This document shows positions 49,734 through 61,768 of a stretch of DNA of 64,000 nt, piece by piece. Under the pieces are notes generated by a model. It did no database searches. It was not told the origin of the DNA and saw nothing but the letters and a program-made list of their open reading frames with translations. The position numbers and the translations under genes were made by a program. The stretch is from Tetmemena sp. SeJ-2015 (lineage: Eukaryota > Ciliophora > Spirotrichea > Sporadotrichida > Oxytrichidae), in the NCBI GenBank assembly GCA_027382625.1, contig JAJKFJ010022523.1:1-64000 (forward strand), given 5' to 3'. Position 1 is the first letter of the stretch. Every line of letters begins with the position of its first letter.

Positions 49734-52700
49734 GGCTTCTGGAGAAGTGACAATACTTCAGAAACTATCTATCAGATATTTAAGAATGTTTTATCACTTT
49801 ACATCTTTAAATTATCAGTGTCTTAATGATGAAGCATGTTTGGGAATAAATTCGTAAGATATGGATTTGAGTTAGTAGTGCGCTTCTGGCTACTAAGGAA
49901 TACTCTGCTCCGATTGTGAAGAAAACTACTCCAGATATATATTGACAAATATATTTTTGTCTTTATATTTATTCATGATATTTTTTACTTTAAAATTTAA
50001 AGATCTGGAACATTCAAATGCGATCTCTGTCCAAATAATTCAGCAAATACTGCTCGTTTGTTCTTTATCGCAATAGGTATTAAATCTGATAAATAATATT
50101 CTCTTGTTGCTTATTGCTTTAGTCGCATCTACAATTACAGGAAGAAAATATTTAAAGGAGCAGCTGACAAGAACAATTTAAATAAATTTAGAAAAATTAT
50201 CTCCTTGAATATATTGAAGTATTTCAAATGATTTTTAAAATTTGACTAACATCTATGTGAAACTGATGCTGAACCACTTCTAGTTGCTGATGATGATCTC
50301 AGTTTTTGATATCGACTGGTCCGGCGAAATCAAGTAATTCTTTTCAAAATCGGATGAAATCTCAACTGCTAGCACTTAAATCTTTAGTTTCGACTGCTTT
50401 GTGAAAGATTGAAATTATTTTATTATAAAAAGGTGGCTATGATAGACTAGACTTCCGCATTTATTTCATTAAACTTATCCTCATCAGTTTACTTCCATTC
50501 ATTTTATACAAAGGAATCTAATAAATAATCTGATATCTTTAACTTAATATTCCTCTTGATAAAGTTAAAAACAAGTTTAAAAATAAAGGTCTCTAAATAT
50601 TTGATTTAGCTGGGAGCATTTTAGTTTGCTTTATTTACAAGTTAGTAATAACACGAACAAAAACTAAGAACTAGGAGAAAGTTTTTAGCTTTATCATTTC
50701 AAGTGCAGTCATTTCACTCTTCATAAACCAATGAGATTTAAGTTATTTTTTTATTTATTATTTTTTTTATAATTTCAAGCCGCGAAGAAATCTCATTCCA
50801 GGTTAATCTAATTATCTTTACAAGATTTTTAAAAATTAAATATAAAGTAAACTTTAAAATATATGAAAACATATCATTAAAAATTATTTGTTAAAATATA
50901 TTTGAGAGAATGCATCATTTTTTTTCCTCAAAATGATGATAAGTATAGCTCATCCAAGTATGGTTCAATTTATGTTCTAAAACTTCAGATGCAAAGAAAT
51001 TGAGGGTGAAAGCAGGCTTTATGAGGACTTGGAGATTATTTGCTGGCAATCTAATCACAGTTTATTCAGTTTCGCTCTAGCTCTTCCTAGTATCATAATA
51101 TGGGGGCTCGGAATTCCTTTCTTTGGACTAATTTAAATCATAAAGAAAAGACACTAGCTTGATTCTATTACCATAAGAAAGTAATATGGCTTCCTCTACA
51201 GAGGCTATAAAAAGAAATACTTCTACTGGGATGTTCTTACTATGTACAGAAAGGTTATCATAATCGCTATAGCAGTTTTTATCATAAACTATGGAGTTAT
51301 TGTTCAAGTTTTCATAGTCATATTCTTAATATCATAATCTCATAACAAAAACCAATTTAATTTAATCAAATTATAGTTGTTTTGTTTATGTAAGTATTCT
51401 TTCGGGGATTATTTAACTTTTAGATTTTTTAAATTGACTGCTCAAATTAAACCATACTTGGATAACAAGTTAAATCAGTTGGAAAAGCACTCTTTACTAG
51501 TTTCTCTGTTCACCTTCTACCTATCAATACTCTTCATTGTGAATAAGCCTGAATCCTGGATAGAGGCTAACTCAGAGTACAAGGACAGCTCTATACATTT
51601 GAATTACTAAGTGCAAGTCTTCTTCTACGTGTTGATTCTTTTAACGAACATCCTTTTCTTTCTCCACTTATTTAATTTACTGGCTTCACTGCATGTTCCA
51701 GCAAATGAAAATCAAATTTAGAACTTTGCTGCCTAAACTTTACATTAGAGTCTGCCTTTTCTCAAACACAATTAAGTACTAGTAAGAGATTGAACAACAC
51801 CAATAGTTTCTACTTAATTAAGAGTATAAGGAAAAATACATATAGATACTCCTCAAATTACAGACTAGTATTTTATTTCCTATATTTAATTTTATTGACT
51901 ATCTAAGAACAAGGAATACTCAATCTTAATGAAACCTCAATCTAGAAGATAGAGTAGTATTTCGATACTGACAATCTAAACTCAATGCCAATTTATTATA
52001 ATTTTATTCATGTAAATGCTCCAGGTTTACTCAATGTGTTGAAGCAAGATGGCCCGAATCAGCTACCAATAATACAAAAGAAGTCTAAAGTAAACGGCAA
52101 AGTTAGGCTGAAAAAGATTTCCTCCAAAATTCAAAAAAATGATAAGAAATACACAACAGACTTTTAGCAGTAATAACAAATTTTAAGTTTCTAAAAAACT
52201 ATAAGCAACTCCACTATAAAATATTACAAATTTAAGATTTATTTAGTGAATTAAAAAGATTTTCGTTTTGAAAATTGTTACCACTTAATGAACTAAATTT
52301 CCCTTGTAGATTTTCAATCCCCTAGCAGTTTATAAAAATGATCTTTTGGAAAGAAATGTAAATCATTCAATTGCGCTTTCAAAAATAATAGGGATTTATC
52401 TATCTGCTCCCCAAAGGAATCAAGAATTTAATGGGGCAAGTGCCAATTATTCAAAAATCAAATGTTTAATTGATCTCAAATATATTTTAACTCCGATTCT
52501 GTATTCGTATTCATCCTCTAATAAAGCTCAAACTAAGTTGGCTTTTTATTTTTAGATAATTCAAAATTTATATAATCAAGCAATAATTTTTCCTTGCAGT
52601 ATCTTATTTTTAACTACTTATATACTGCATAATATCTCTCTATTATTTCTATTTCTCGGCTCTAGTAATATGGGTGTCAATTTATATCCTGCTACTTTGG

Positions 52701-54924
52701 CTGAATCCTTTATTTTTGTCCCTTATTTATTTAGTAGAATACTTACCAAATTAAATTTAATTATATCCTTTGGGAGAGAAGATAGACAAAGTCTTATTAT
52801 TTTTGAAAATGCAATGTATTGATTCCTAGATCTTTCCAAATGAGCATTTGATCAACTGGCGTTATATTCAAAATCTAAAAATGAAATTTAATTCATTAAA
52901 TGGTAACCAATATAAACAACAACAACATTTTTAATTCCTAAATAGATCTTATTTTTCTAATAATTTTATTTATTCACAGCTTTGAAGAATAATTTTTCTA
53001 CAAAGTCTTCAAATATTGAAATTTTGGTCTAAATTTTACAATCGATGGATATAAAATAAGTAAGAAAAGTGATTTAAATCATTCAACCACATTTTAGAAT
53101 TTAAATCGAAATCAAGATTTGAGAATGCTTGTGGAAATAGAAAACTTCTTTATTTTCTGAATTCATATTTATGTCAAATGAAATTTAAAACAAATAACAG
53201 TACGATAAAATACCTTAATCTCCATGCAGCTCTATTATAATTGTTTTTCCCCTCAAAATTGTCCTCCTCTTTTATTGTTTTAAAGTTAAAAAGTAAAATT
53301 GTTTCGGAAAATCAAAACCAAATAGACGATATTAAATCATTAAAGAACTCAAATGTTAAACAGAAGGCTCGAAGGAGCCCTATCTACCCCAGGGAACATG
53401 TATATTCTTTTTTTAGACCGCACATAATTAAAAAAGAATTATGATACATAAAACTGTTGCATGTAATCATGACATGTGAGAATATATATAAATATATGCT
53501 ATTTTTTAAATAAATAATTCTTTTAAAGGGTTGTGAAAAGGGTTTAGCCATGATTCCAGATCCACGACTTCATGGAGTCCAGGGTAGTTATGCTTCAATC
53601 TATCCAAAACCGAGATCATTTACCCTAGATGAAAAACAGACCCTCCAAATCTAAAATAATGAAGGAAGCAGTCCTTATTTATATTCACCACACAAAATAC
53701 AGAGCAATTAATCTCAAACTAATTATCAAGATCAATCGCAAGGAAATTCCATCAAATTAACATATACTAAGAGCCGCTCAAATATATTTTATAAATTTAA
53801 AACTATAATTTATAATTTATATTCAAAGAAGTTCATCAAAATTAATCCCTTTTATGATCTTTTTTATTTAATTTTATTTTTAAATTCTCAAAGGAAAATG
53901 ATTAGTAACCTTCTGCAGAAAGACTTCTGAAATCTAATATCAGCAAAATATATTTTATTATCAAAGAGTTGTAAATAAAAATACACAATAAAAAAATGGA
54001 TGCCAGTATTTGATAAAATAAGGAATATTTCCATAAGAAATTGGCTGTATATCGCGAGACTTATTTAAATTATTTCAATTTAAGGCTAAGAGATCTTAAG
54101 TTATTGCTAGCGTTTCCTTTTTCATTCACACTAAAGATATAGGCTAAGATCTGAAGTGTCTAAAAGTTAAAATTAACTTAGTTTACATATTTTGAAATAT
54201 TTTTTTGGGATATTTTGTAACTATTGTAACTTGATTCTGGTATTCCAAACTTATTTTTGGCCAAATGTCTTTATCAGCAAAAATTGTATCCCTTTTATTT
54301 TTTATATTGTTAATAAATAAATAAAATTTATTCAATCTTTCTCCATAATCAATTTTATTTAAGAAAATGTACTGGTCTAATTCTGCCAATACTAAGGATA
54401 TTTTAATTGATTATGGAATTTACATCTTTTGATAATCAAATAAAGGAAGAAACCAAAAAGAAGAAAAAGAAAAAGCAATTGATTAAGATTAAACCCAATT
54501 ATTATTCACCCGACTAAAACGCAGAACCTTAATTGAAATTTAAGAGCAAGAGCAAGAATAGGATTTGAAGATTTTGGCCAGCGTTGATTTTGGCATAGCT
54601 CTATATTTAATAAAATTATTTGCTTTTCAATTGAGGTGTAATTGAGTGACACCAAGACATTCATTGCCATATTTTGGTTTGCATTCATTTTGTGGAAAAT
54701 AGATTAAGATTTCATTATTTCATCTCTATATATTTTTGACAAAGCCTCTTTTTTCTTATTTGAGCCAATATCTATAATTATAGGTCATAATTATAAAAAG
54801 CGGGGTCAAGAACTATAAAATAAAATTTTTAACAATGTTAAAAGAGTAATTCTGAGACCAGATAGTAACTGGAAAAAATAAGATTTAAATAGGCTACGTT
54901 TTGAATCATAAAAAATTATAGAAT

Positions 54925-55110
54925 TATATCATTGTCAATGAAATTAATCTGATAAGACAGAGCGAAGAGAGTTTAGTTGTAGTCTCTCAGGAAATAGTTT
55001 ATCCTCTACTGAAGGGATACAATAAAACAAATTTCCGAAATTGGCACACATCTAGAACCTGATTTTCATCAGGCAACAATCCTATATGGTACAAAGACTT
55101 GCATTAATTT
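54925..55110 (+). CDS. Unidentified coding fragment between gene 2 and gene B
   Basis: The frame reads YIIVNEINLIRQSEESLVVV and EIVYPLLKGYNKTNFRNWHT to TGA near 55059, then stays open (FSSGNNPIWYKDLH) for a short way. GC content is above the flanks. No counterpart was noticed near gene 1. Confidence 0.35.
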
Positions 55111-55469
55111 TAGAACTTTGAGTTGACGTCCTCCATTTCAAAGCCTAGTATAAAATCTAATTACATTTAATTATTTAGTTGGCCAACTAATAATTTAATT
55201 TAGAGCACTTTTTAATAATCTAATATTCTTCTATTTACATATATTAAAATATATAATGTCAACAAAATAATTTAGATTTTATATTTACTAAAGAGGGAAT
55301 AAAATGTGACAATTCTTTTGGAAAATATATTAAGATAAAATTAGATTTAATGCTCCATACACAATTTTTTAATAATTTCTAACGAAGATTCTTTATGAAA
55401 TAAAGTGGGAGTTACAATTGCAGAATCTATCTCTTAATAGTGAGATAAAATACTTAAATTGATGAATGA

Positions 55470-55660
55470 AGAAAAATCCTGCATCTAAGTTTGCTCTTAG
55501 ATACTTAATTCTAGCAATCCCAAAGACTTATACAATCGAGTCTTAGAAGATTTTACTTTCTTGTTTCACTATTTAATTAATAGTCAGGATACTCTAATTA
55601 GGAATCTTACCTATAGAGCATATCCTAAAGCAGGAGGCAATAGGAGCAATCTCAACCATA
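55470..55660 (+). CDS. Coding fragment paralogous to 10480-10615
   Basis: NSSNPKDLYNRVLEDFTFLF continues to SQDTLIRNLTYRAYPK. Its relation to NSTNPKDFDERSLCSHF near 10480 marks it as part of the duplicated block. Function unknown. Confidence 0.4.
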
Positions 55661-55949
55661 GAAATATAAACCAAAAAAAAAATTTTTTTAGTTAAATAAA
55701 AAAGATATACTTCTAAAAGGAAAATTTTTTAAGGAAGCAACTTCTATGATTTAAAGTTTGAACAATTAAAATTTTCTCTTTTATATAATTTCTGGAGTAA
55801 TAGTAAAATTTTAATTAAGGCCAATCTTTACATTAAAAAAAGAAGTTAATTTAAAATATTTTAAGTACCTTTAAATTAAAATTTTTTATTCAAAATTTTA
55901 AAAATTATGAAATTTTTAAAATAATAAAAATATTTGGAAATTTTTATAT

Positions 55950-58900
55950 CAAATCAACTTCTTCATTTTCAATCCCCGGATTAAGCTTTTTCCTACTCGC
56001 TTTAACTCCATAATTTTGCTCTTGAATAACTTTTTGCATTTACTCTTCAACACTCTCAGGTCTCTATCTAACCTTCCTTGCTCTATTCTCTTCATCTTTA
56101 TTCGAAAATTGAGGTCTTTGAACTTAATCACCTTAATTTTACCCATTGAATGGATTCTTAATGAATCTTGGGGGATTTTAAAACTTTCTTTAAATTAAGT
56201 CTTTTGGGTGATTGCTCTTTAAATAGCCACTTTTGTGAAATGCCTCTCTTTGTGAGTCTGTTGCATAGAACCTCACATTTACCTTTTAGTTGACAACATA
56301 AATGTGCTCTTTGATTTCCTCTTTATCTTACCTTTCATAATCTAACCAAAGAGCATCAATTTTTTGAGCTGGCTATTTATCTTCCTCTTTCTTCTTATCC
56401 TCTAAGTTCTTCTCTATTTCTCAGCTTATATGAATATTTGAGGAAAGAGAGAATGGCTCTTCAAACCTTATCGTGAAATCATGATCAGGAGGAAAGAAAG
56501 GAGCGTCTTAGTTTATTGCTTGACTATCCTATTTGATTTTGTGATTGAACCAGGCTAAATAGCCAACAAAGTCTTATCTTTTCATTCCTTTAAGCCACCC
56601 ATCATAGTCAAAATGTGTAGTCCAATCATTTTCCTAATCTTCTTCTCTATCTTCATTTGTAAACTGATTTGCTTGAAGTTCTTCTTGTTGAAAGTGATTA
56701 TTTTCTGAGAGTACTCTAACTTCACTAACCTCCTAAATGATCTAGCTTTAATTCAAAAATGGATTAGTATCAAAAGCTGGATAGATGTTAACAGAATCAA
56801 CCCCCAATAAAAATAAGCTTTAAAAAATGAAAAATTTTTACTCAAATTTTTAAGTATAATTAGGATCATAACTTTTTAATGGATCAAACAATCTTCTTGG
56901 GATTAAATAAATTTTTGAACCTTTCCTGAAATTGATCAGCCGTTTTTGGGTTTTATGATCCGTCCATACCATATCCTATTGGGGGAGAAGGATTGTAATT
57001 TTCATTCTTAGAAGTTTCAGAAGGCTTTAATGAAGATTCTTGAGGCAAGATTATGCTTTCTATTGATTCAGATTTTGGTTTGTCAAAAAATTTTTTTTCT
57101 TATTATAGATATTTTTAAACTTAAATTTTATTTTTAAATTAAAAATTTTCCCTTTGAAAATTATATTATTTTCATTCAGCTAGAGTTTAGACCAAAAATT
57201 ATTTTTTGGGGATAATTTTAAAACGACTCCTAACTACAGTTGACTAGCACTCTTTATCCAGTAATTTTATTCCAGAATTATTCTCTCCTAAGAGTTATAA
57301 GATTTTATACTTTTTGCCAGTTTTTTTTTAAAATTTTAAAATCTAAGAATGACTTTTATTATAAAAAAAAGAAGGAACTTAAAAAGAAAAACTTTTAAAC
57401 AACCTTATTTTTTTAAAGTCAAACACTCAAAATATCATATTATTTAAACGCCCTTAAATAGGCTTACTCATTTAAAACTTTGACTTTAGGGATTCCTTAA
57501 AATTATATTTTATAAACAATCTTAGGGTCTGAAAGATCTCACAATTTTTTTAATGACGCAAAATCTTTAACTTCCTATTTAAAGAAGAAATTTATTTTCC
57601 CAATCATTTTTGCATATTAACCTAAATTTCTAAGGGCTTTTGTGTTTACCCCTTTTTAAGAGAGAATTGAAATCTTTTAGATAACATTTGAATATTTTTC
57701 TAAACAAATTTTTGTCAATGTCTGAAATATCACTGATTAAAAGCCCCGGGTACTTTGATATTTAATGGAAACTTAGAACAATTAAAATATTAACTTTTAA
57801 TTTTTAATCTGTACGTCGAAATCTTATCTCCGAAATGTTTTTTCGTCAATGATAATTTTTTAGAGAAAATACTTACCTGAAAACTTCACTTAAATGCTCT
57901 TTACTTCTCTCATTTTTTTGGCTTTCTAAATTGGTAAAGGCTAATTTTTAAATTTTATTACCTTAAAATATTTTTTAAATCAATTTTACAAAATCTTTTC
58001 ATCCCTACTTCGCAAACACATTTAAAAGTTTAAAAAAAAAGGAAATTTTTACTGAAAAAAAAAAAAATAATTATTTTATAAAAATGAATTTATTAAAAAT
58101 AAAAATTTGAAATAATTAAATATTACATTAAATATTAGTCTAAAATTAACCGTAGAATATAAAAATTGATGGTATTGTGTAAAATTAAAATAAACCAAGC
58201 AATAGATCAAGCAATAGCAAAGCTCTGATTTGAGAAAGGCATTAATGGAACAGGTTCCATAACTTCAACATTCTAAAATAATAAAATATATTTGTAGCAG
58301 TAGCAAACAGATGAGGCAACTAAAATTAATCTGGCTGAGTATTCTCTAGAAAAGGATCGTCATTGACTACTTCCATTTAGAAATTGACCCCAGTATTTTA
58401 CTTTTATACATGCCTTTGCTTAATTTTGAACCTTAAGCCTTCGAGCCTGACTTGAAAATCTACTTATGATTGATTATAAACTTTATTTATAATTTATGTG
58501 TCACATTTTGCTTAAATTATCTTACGTGAAATAGGGACATTTTAGATGCCTATCGTATAAAGTTAGATCTAGTCCCTCACAGATTGAAGTGCTTCACTCT
58601 GAAGTTTAATAGGAATGCTATGAATTAAAAAATATTCCATCACTTATAATCAGGGTGCTAATCTACTCCTCCTCCTAACTTGAAAATTATTGCTATCTAC
58701 AATTCTGATGCTACTGGATTGGAATACAAAATTTAGAATTAATTAAATATTTATGATTATATTAAATCTTTTACAAGAATATGATTTTTTCCTAAAAATA
58801 ATTTTTTACTTAATCGTCTAAAAATTCATTTGAAGGTACTGCTTATAAAGAATTACAATAAAAATAAAAGTTTATCTTCTACATTACAATTATTGAATAA

Positions 58901-59140
58901 GTTTGGAAATGCCTTATTTCATTAAATAACTTAAAATTTATTGTTGAGTATATTTATATTTGATGAACTGAATAGGAGAATCATCATTTTCTTGAAATGA
59001 AAGAGAGAAAATGTTGTACTGAGGATCAATGTTTATGCTCTATAAAACTATTTTATTTAATGTACACTTCTTACAGTACTGTTATTGCTAACTAAAAGAG
59101 CTTTAGCGAAATATCTGATGATTGGAATTGTCTACTTCAT
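55950..59140 (-). pseudogene. Gene B: paralogue of gene A, degraded
   Basis: It starts at ATG 59138-59140 (MKQTIPIIRYFAKALLVSNN) and follows gene A in order: the early part near 58450-58640; the middle near 57490-57900; the PPIGYGMDGSQ region near 56980; DGWLKGMKRQDF near 56595; and the basic C-terminus near 55960-56150. The TGA that ends gene A is replaced here (EEVD then Leu-Ile-Gln). The middle, 57070-58080, differs from gene A mainly by single-base losses and homopolymer changes, while the parts either side align cleanly. That is either pseudogene decay or poor sequence. Confidence 0.6.
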
Positions 59141-59299
59141 TTTTGATTTTAGAATTTAAATTTTTAAACGAAAATCTCCCAATATTAAAATCAAATGTTA
59201 AAAAGTTATACTCTAAGAGTCTTTTTAGTATTGCTTCATAGTTTGATATTTAAGCCAAATTTATTTTTCTAATTCGTTCTTATAAAACAATAAAGCTGA

Positions 59300-60240
59300 T
59301 TAAAATGAAGTAAGAGGATATAAGTTAATATATTAATTTTAGTTTTTAAAAATGAAAATTCGTTTATTTTTATTTTTAATAAAATTATTTGCTCTAAATG
59401 CGGAAAACAGTAAAACTATATGTTTTAAATTTAAAAGCATGTGTTTTTTTTTAAAGAGTTATAATAATTAGAGAATTTAAATGGCAGAAATAAAATAATA
59501 TTTAAAAGTAAAAATGGCTTTTTAAAATCATTATCAAATTTGTACATATAAGTGACAAAAATAATTCATCCCATAACATTCCCACTATCTCATAAATTAA
59601 AAATTAATAAAGAAGTGATGAAAATGATTATTTCATATAATAAAAAGTTTAGGATATATTCGTTATTTATTACAAGTGAATAAAAATTTTGATTTGAAAA
59701 GGGATAATGATAGAGATTATACATAGATATAGATGTTAAGGACTATAACTGTTATGACTATCTTGGCTTAATAATTTAATAAGGGCATTTTAATATAGTT
59801 TAATATTAAGATATAAATGCCTGGTCTGGATAAATTTAAAAACCGTCTTATGTTTACTACAAAGCATATTCTCGTTTTAGTTTAAAAAGCTTTAAAAAAG
59901 TATTTTACTTTTATAAGGAATAGATTTAAAAAAATAATCCTGATTTATTTTTATTTTATAAGTTCGGTTTTTTTATTTGTTAATTGCAAACTAGTCGCAC
60001 TTGCTCGTGTTCTTAGATAGCTTACAAAAAATTAATGTTTAAATTTACAAAGGCTATGCTTAGTGATTATCATAAGTAAAATATGAAAGTGAATATAAAT
60101 AACTGGGATTTTATTGGATGATAGAAACTAGTATATCGATTAATTAGTTTACCTTCTAAAAGAAGAAGAGAACTTATAAGGAAAAACTTTCAAGGATAAT
60201 ACAATTCTTTTCTCGAGACTTCGAGGATATTTTTACATTA
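59300..60240. other. AT-rich DNA, nothing recognised
   Basis: No convincing coding, RNA or repeat signal between gene B and the GC-richer island. Confidence 0.5.
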
Positions 60241-60249
60241 GAAACATAA

Positions 60250-60520
60250 AAAGCAGAGAGCCTATAAGTCCAAAGTTGTTCCTAGTGACTGGTCACTCAC
60301 AATCTTTCCTAGAGTAGTTAATGAAGTAGACCACTCTTTTGGGAAAGGAAGCTTCAAGTTGAGGTAGAGGCCTCCACCCTCCCAAAAGTGAGGAGCGAAG
60401 CCGACCCTAATTGACGAGGACAGCTTGTGCGAACCTGGTTCAATGCAATAATTTTGAAGAGCTAAGGTGAGAGATGACCTCTAATGGCCTCAAGGTCGAT
60501 GCATCTTACAGATTTCTCAC
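60250..60520. other. GC-richer island with stem-loop potential, possible ncRNA or SINE
   Basis: A sharply bounded GC-richer segment without a good ORF. CCACTCTTTTGGGA (60331-60344) can pair with TCCCAAAAGTGAGG (60380-60393) at 12 of 14 positions, with a smaller GAGG/CCTC pairing inside. GGTTCAATGC near 60440 resembles a Pol III B-box, but no T-stem forms around it, so this is not a tRNA. Identity unknown. Confidence 0.35.
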
Positions 60521-61173
60521 AAAATATTCCAAGTATTAATTTTAGATATCATTATTTTAAATTATTCATATACTTTTTATATTAATTTATAAAATTCTCA
60601 TCGTAGCTTCCATTCTACTATATTGAAGTAATCATTTCTTCTAATACTTCTTTCAAACCCTTTTGAATCAAACGGCTAACTTAATTATCATAGGTTTCAT
60701 TAAGTCCTACGAAGAGAAAGCATGCTTAATTTTATTTTTTTAAAACATTTCCTTCGAGAGATGCTTTACATAGATTGCTAGATCAAAAATATTTTCATGA
60801 GATATAAATAAAATAACCATGAAAATTAATAAATATTTTTACATAAAATTTCTTATTAACTAATTTTATGAGAACATTAAGCTAACTTTAATATGCTATA
60901 ATCTTTTTGGCTTATATAAGTTGATTGCAATTATGAAATTTATGTAACTTTATTATAATCATTTAGAAGACTAAGAAAATACTTTTTCAATCAACCCAGA
61001 GAAAGATTCTCGAAACCCGATTTCATGCTTGGAAGGTCCTGCTTTCATAAATTTAATATATGTTCTCTGCCTCTTACTACTGATTATAATATTTTTAATT
61101 ATATAGTAGCCAAATTTTATAAATGATTTAAAAGATTTTTTTTAATAAAAAATATTAAATAAGTATGTTTATA

Positions 61174-61500
61174 TTAAGGGCCAGTAAGATTGCAAAAGAA
61201 TTGGCTTTCAGAGGGTGAGGAAAATCGCGATCTCCTATTGAAAATCATTTTGATAGCAGGTCGATTTGAGATTGTGTGCTTGAAGAGGGTTATGTTGGCC
61301 TTGCTGAAAATGGTTGAATAAGCTATGCGAAATCGGCACTTAGAGCCACCTCCATTGGTTTGAGTGATGCCTTTGGGAATGAGCATCTAAGCAATCTTGA
61401 AATACGAATAGTATCATTTAACTCCATTTCGCATACAAGGAAAAGATTAACGGTCTCGGATTCTTTCAATATGAAGTCCAACCAATTTATCGATATAGAG
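61174..61500 (+). CDS. Unidentified coding fragment with in-frame TGA
   Basis: The frame from 61179 reads GPVRLQKNWLSEGEENRDLL and RFEIVCLKRVMLALLKMVEQ (TAA as Gln) up to TGA near 61363, then continues in frame (PLGMSIQAILKYEQYHLTPF) to TGA near 61472. No family recognised. The preserved frame across the first TGA suggests a recent nonsense change or an unrecognised small IES. Confidence 0.4.
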
Positions 61501-61768
61501 TAAGTCTTTAACTGTCTCTACTAAAGATACATTTTTAACAGTCATTTAAAACCCTTTCGGGTTTATTAATGTACTATAATCAATTAAATATAGTTGGAAT
61601 TTTAATTAAAATCGGTGATTGGTTAAAATAATAAATGGAGAGTTGCAACTTCGTGTCAATTGAAATCGCAGATTCACTCCCTGATCTGTAGCTTGTTCGA
61701 TATCTCATCAAAAATTAATATGAGCTTCTTCTTTAATCATCTTCACAGCACCTCTCAGCATCGAGATA

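Larger units (their letters stand above)
43474..54651 (+). pseudogene. Gene 2: paralogue of gene 1, with insertions and frameshifts
   Basis: Same order as gene 1: beta-helix (43474-47820, e.g. LRAVNIQNCFSNYLGGVFII), conserved extracellular part (47830-48870, split by an insertion), Cys-rich part (48960-50100, split by another; includes FKCDLCPNNSANTARLFFIA, which is hard to see in gene 1), membrane region (50085-51700, e.g. DRLDFRIYFIKLILISLLPF, and LTAQIKPYLDNKLNQLEKHS), Lys-rich tail (51900-54650). Lesions: a 4-base net insertion near 48985 shifts the frame before the Cys-rich part, a one-base insertion near 51680, and an early TGA near 54569 in the tail. Together with the two insertions these suggest it is no longer functional, unless the insertions are removed as IESs and some shifts are reading errors. 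Confidence 0.65.
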
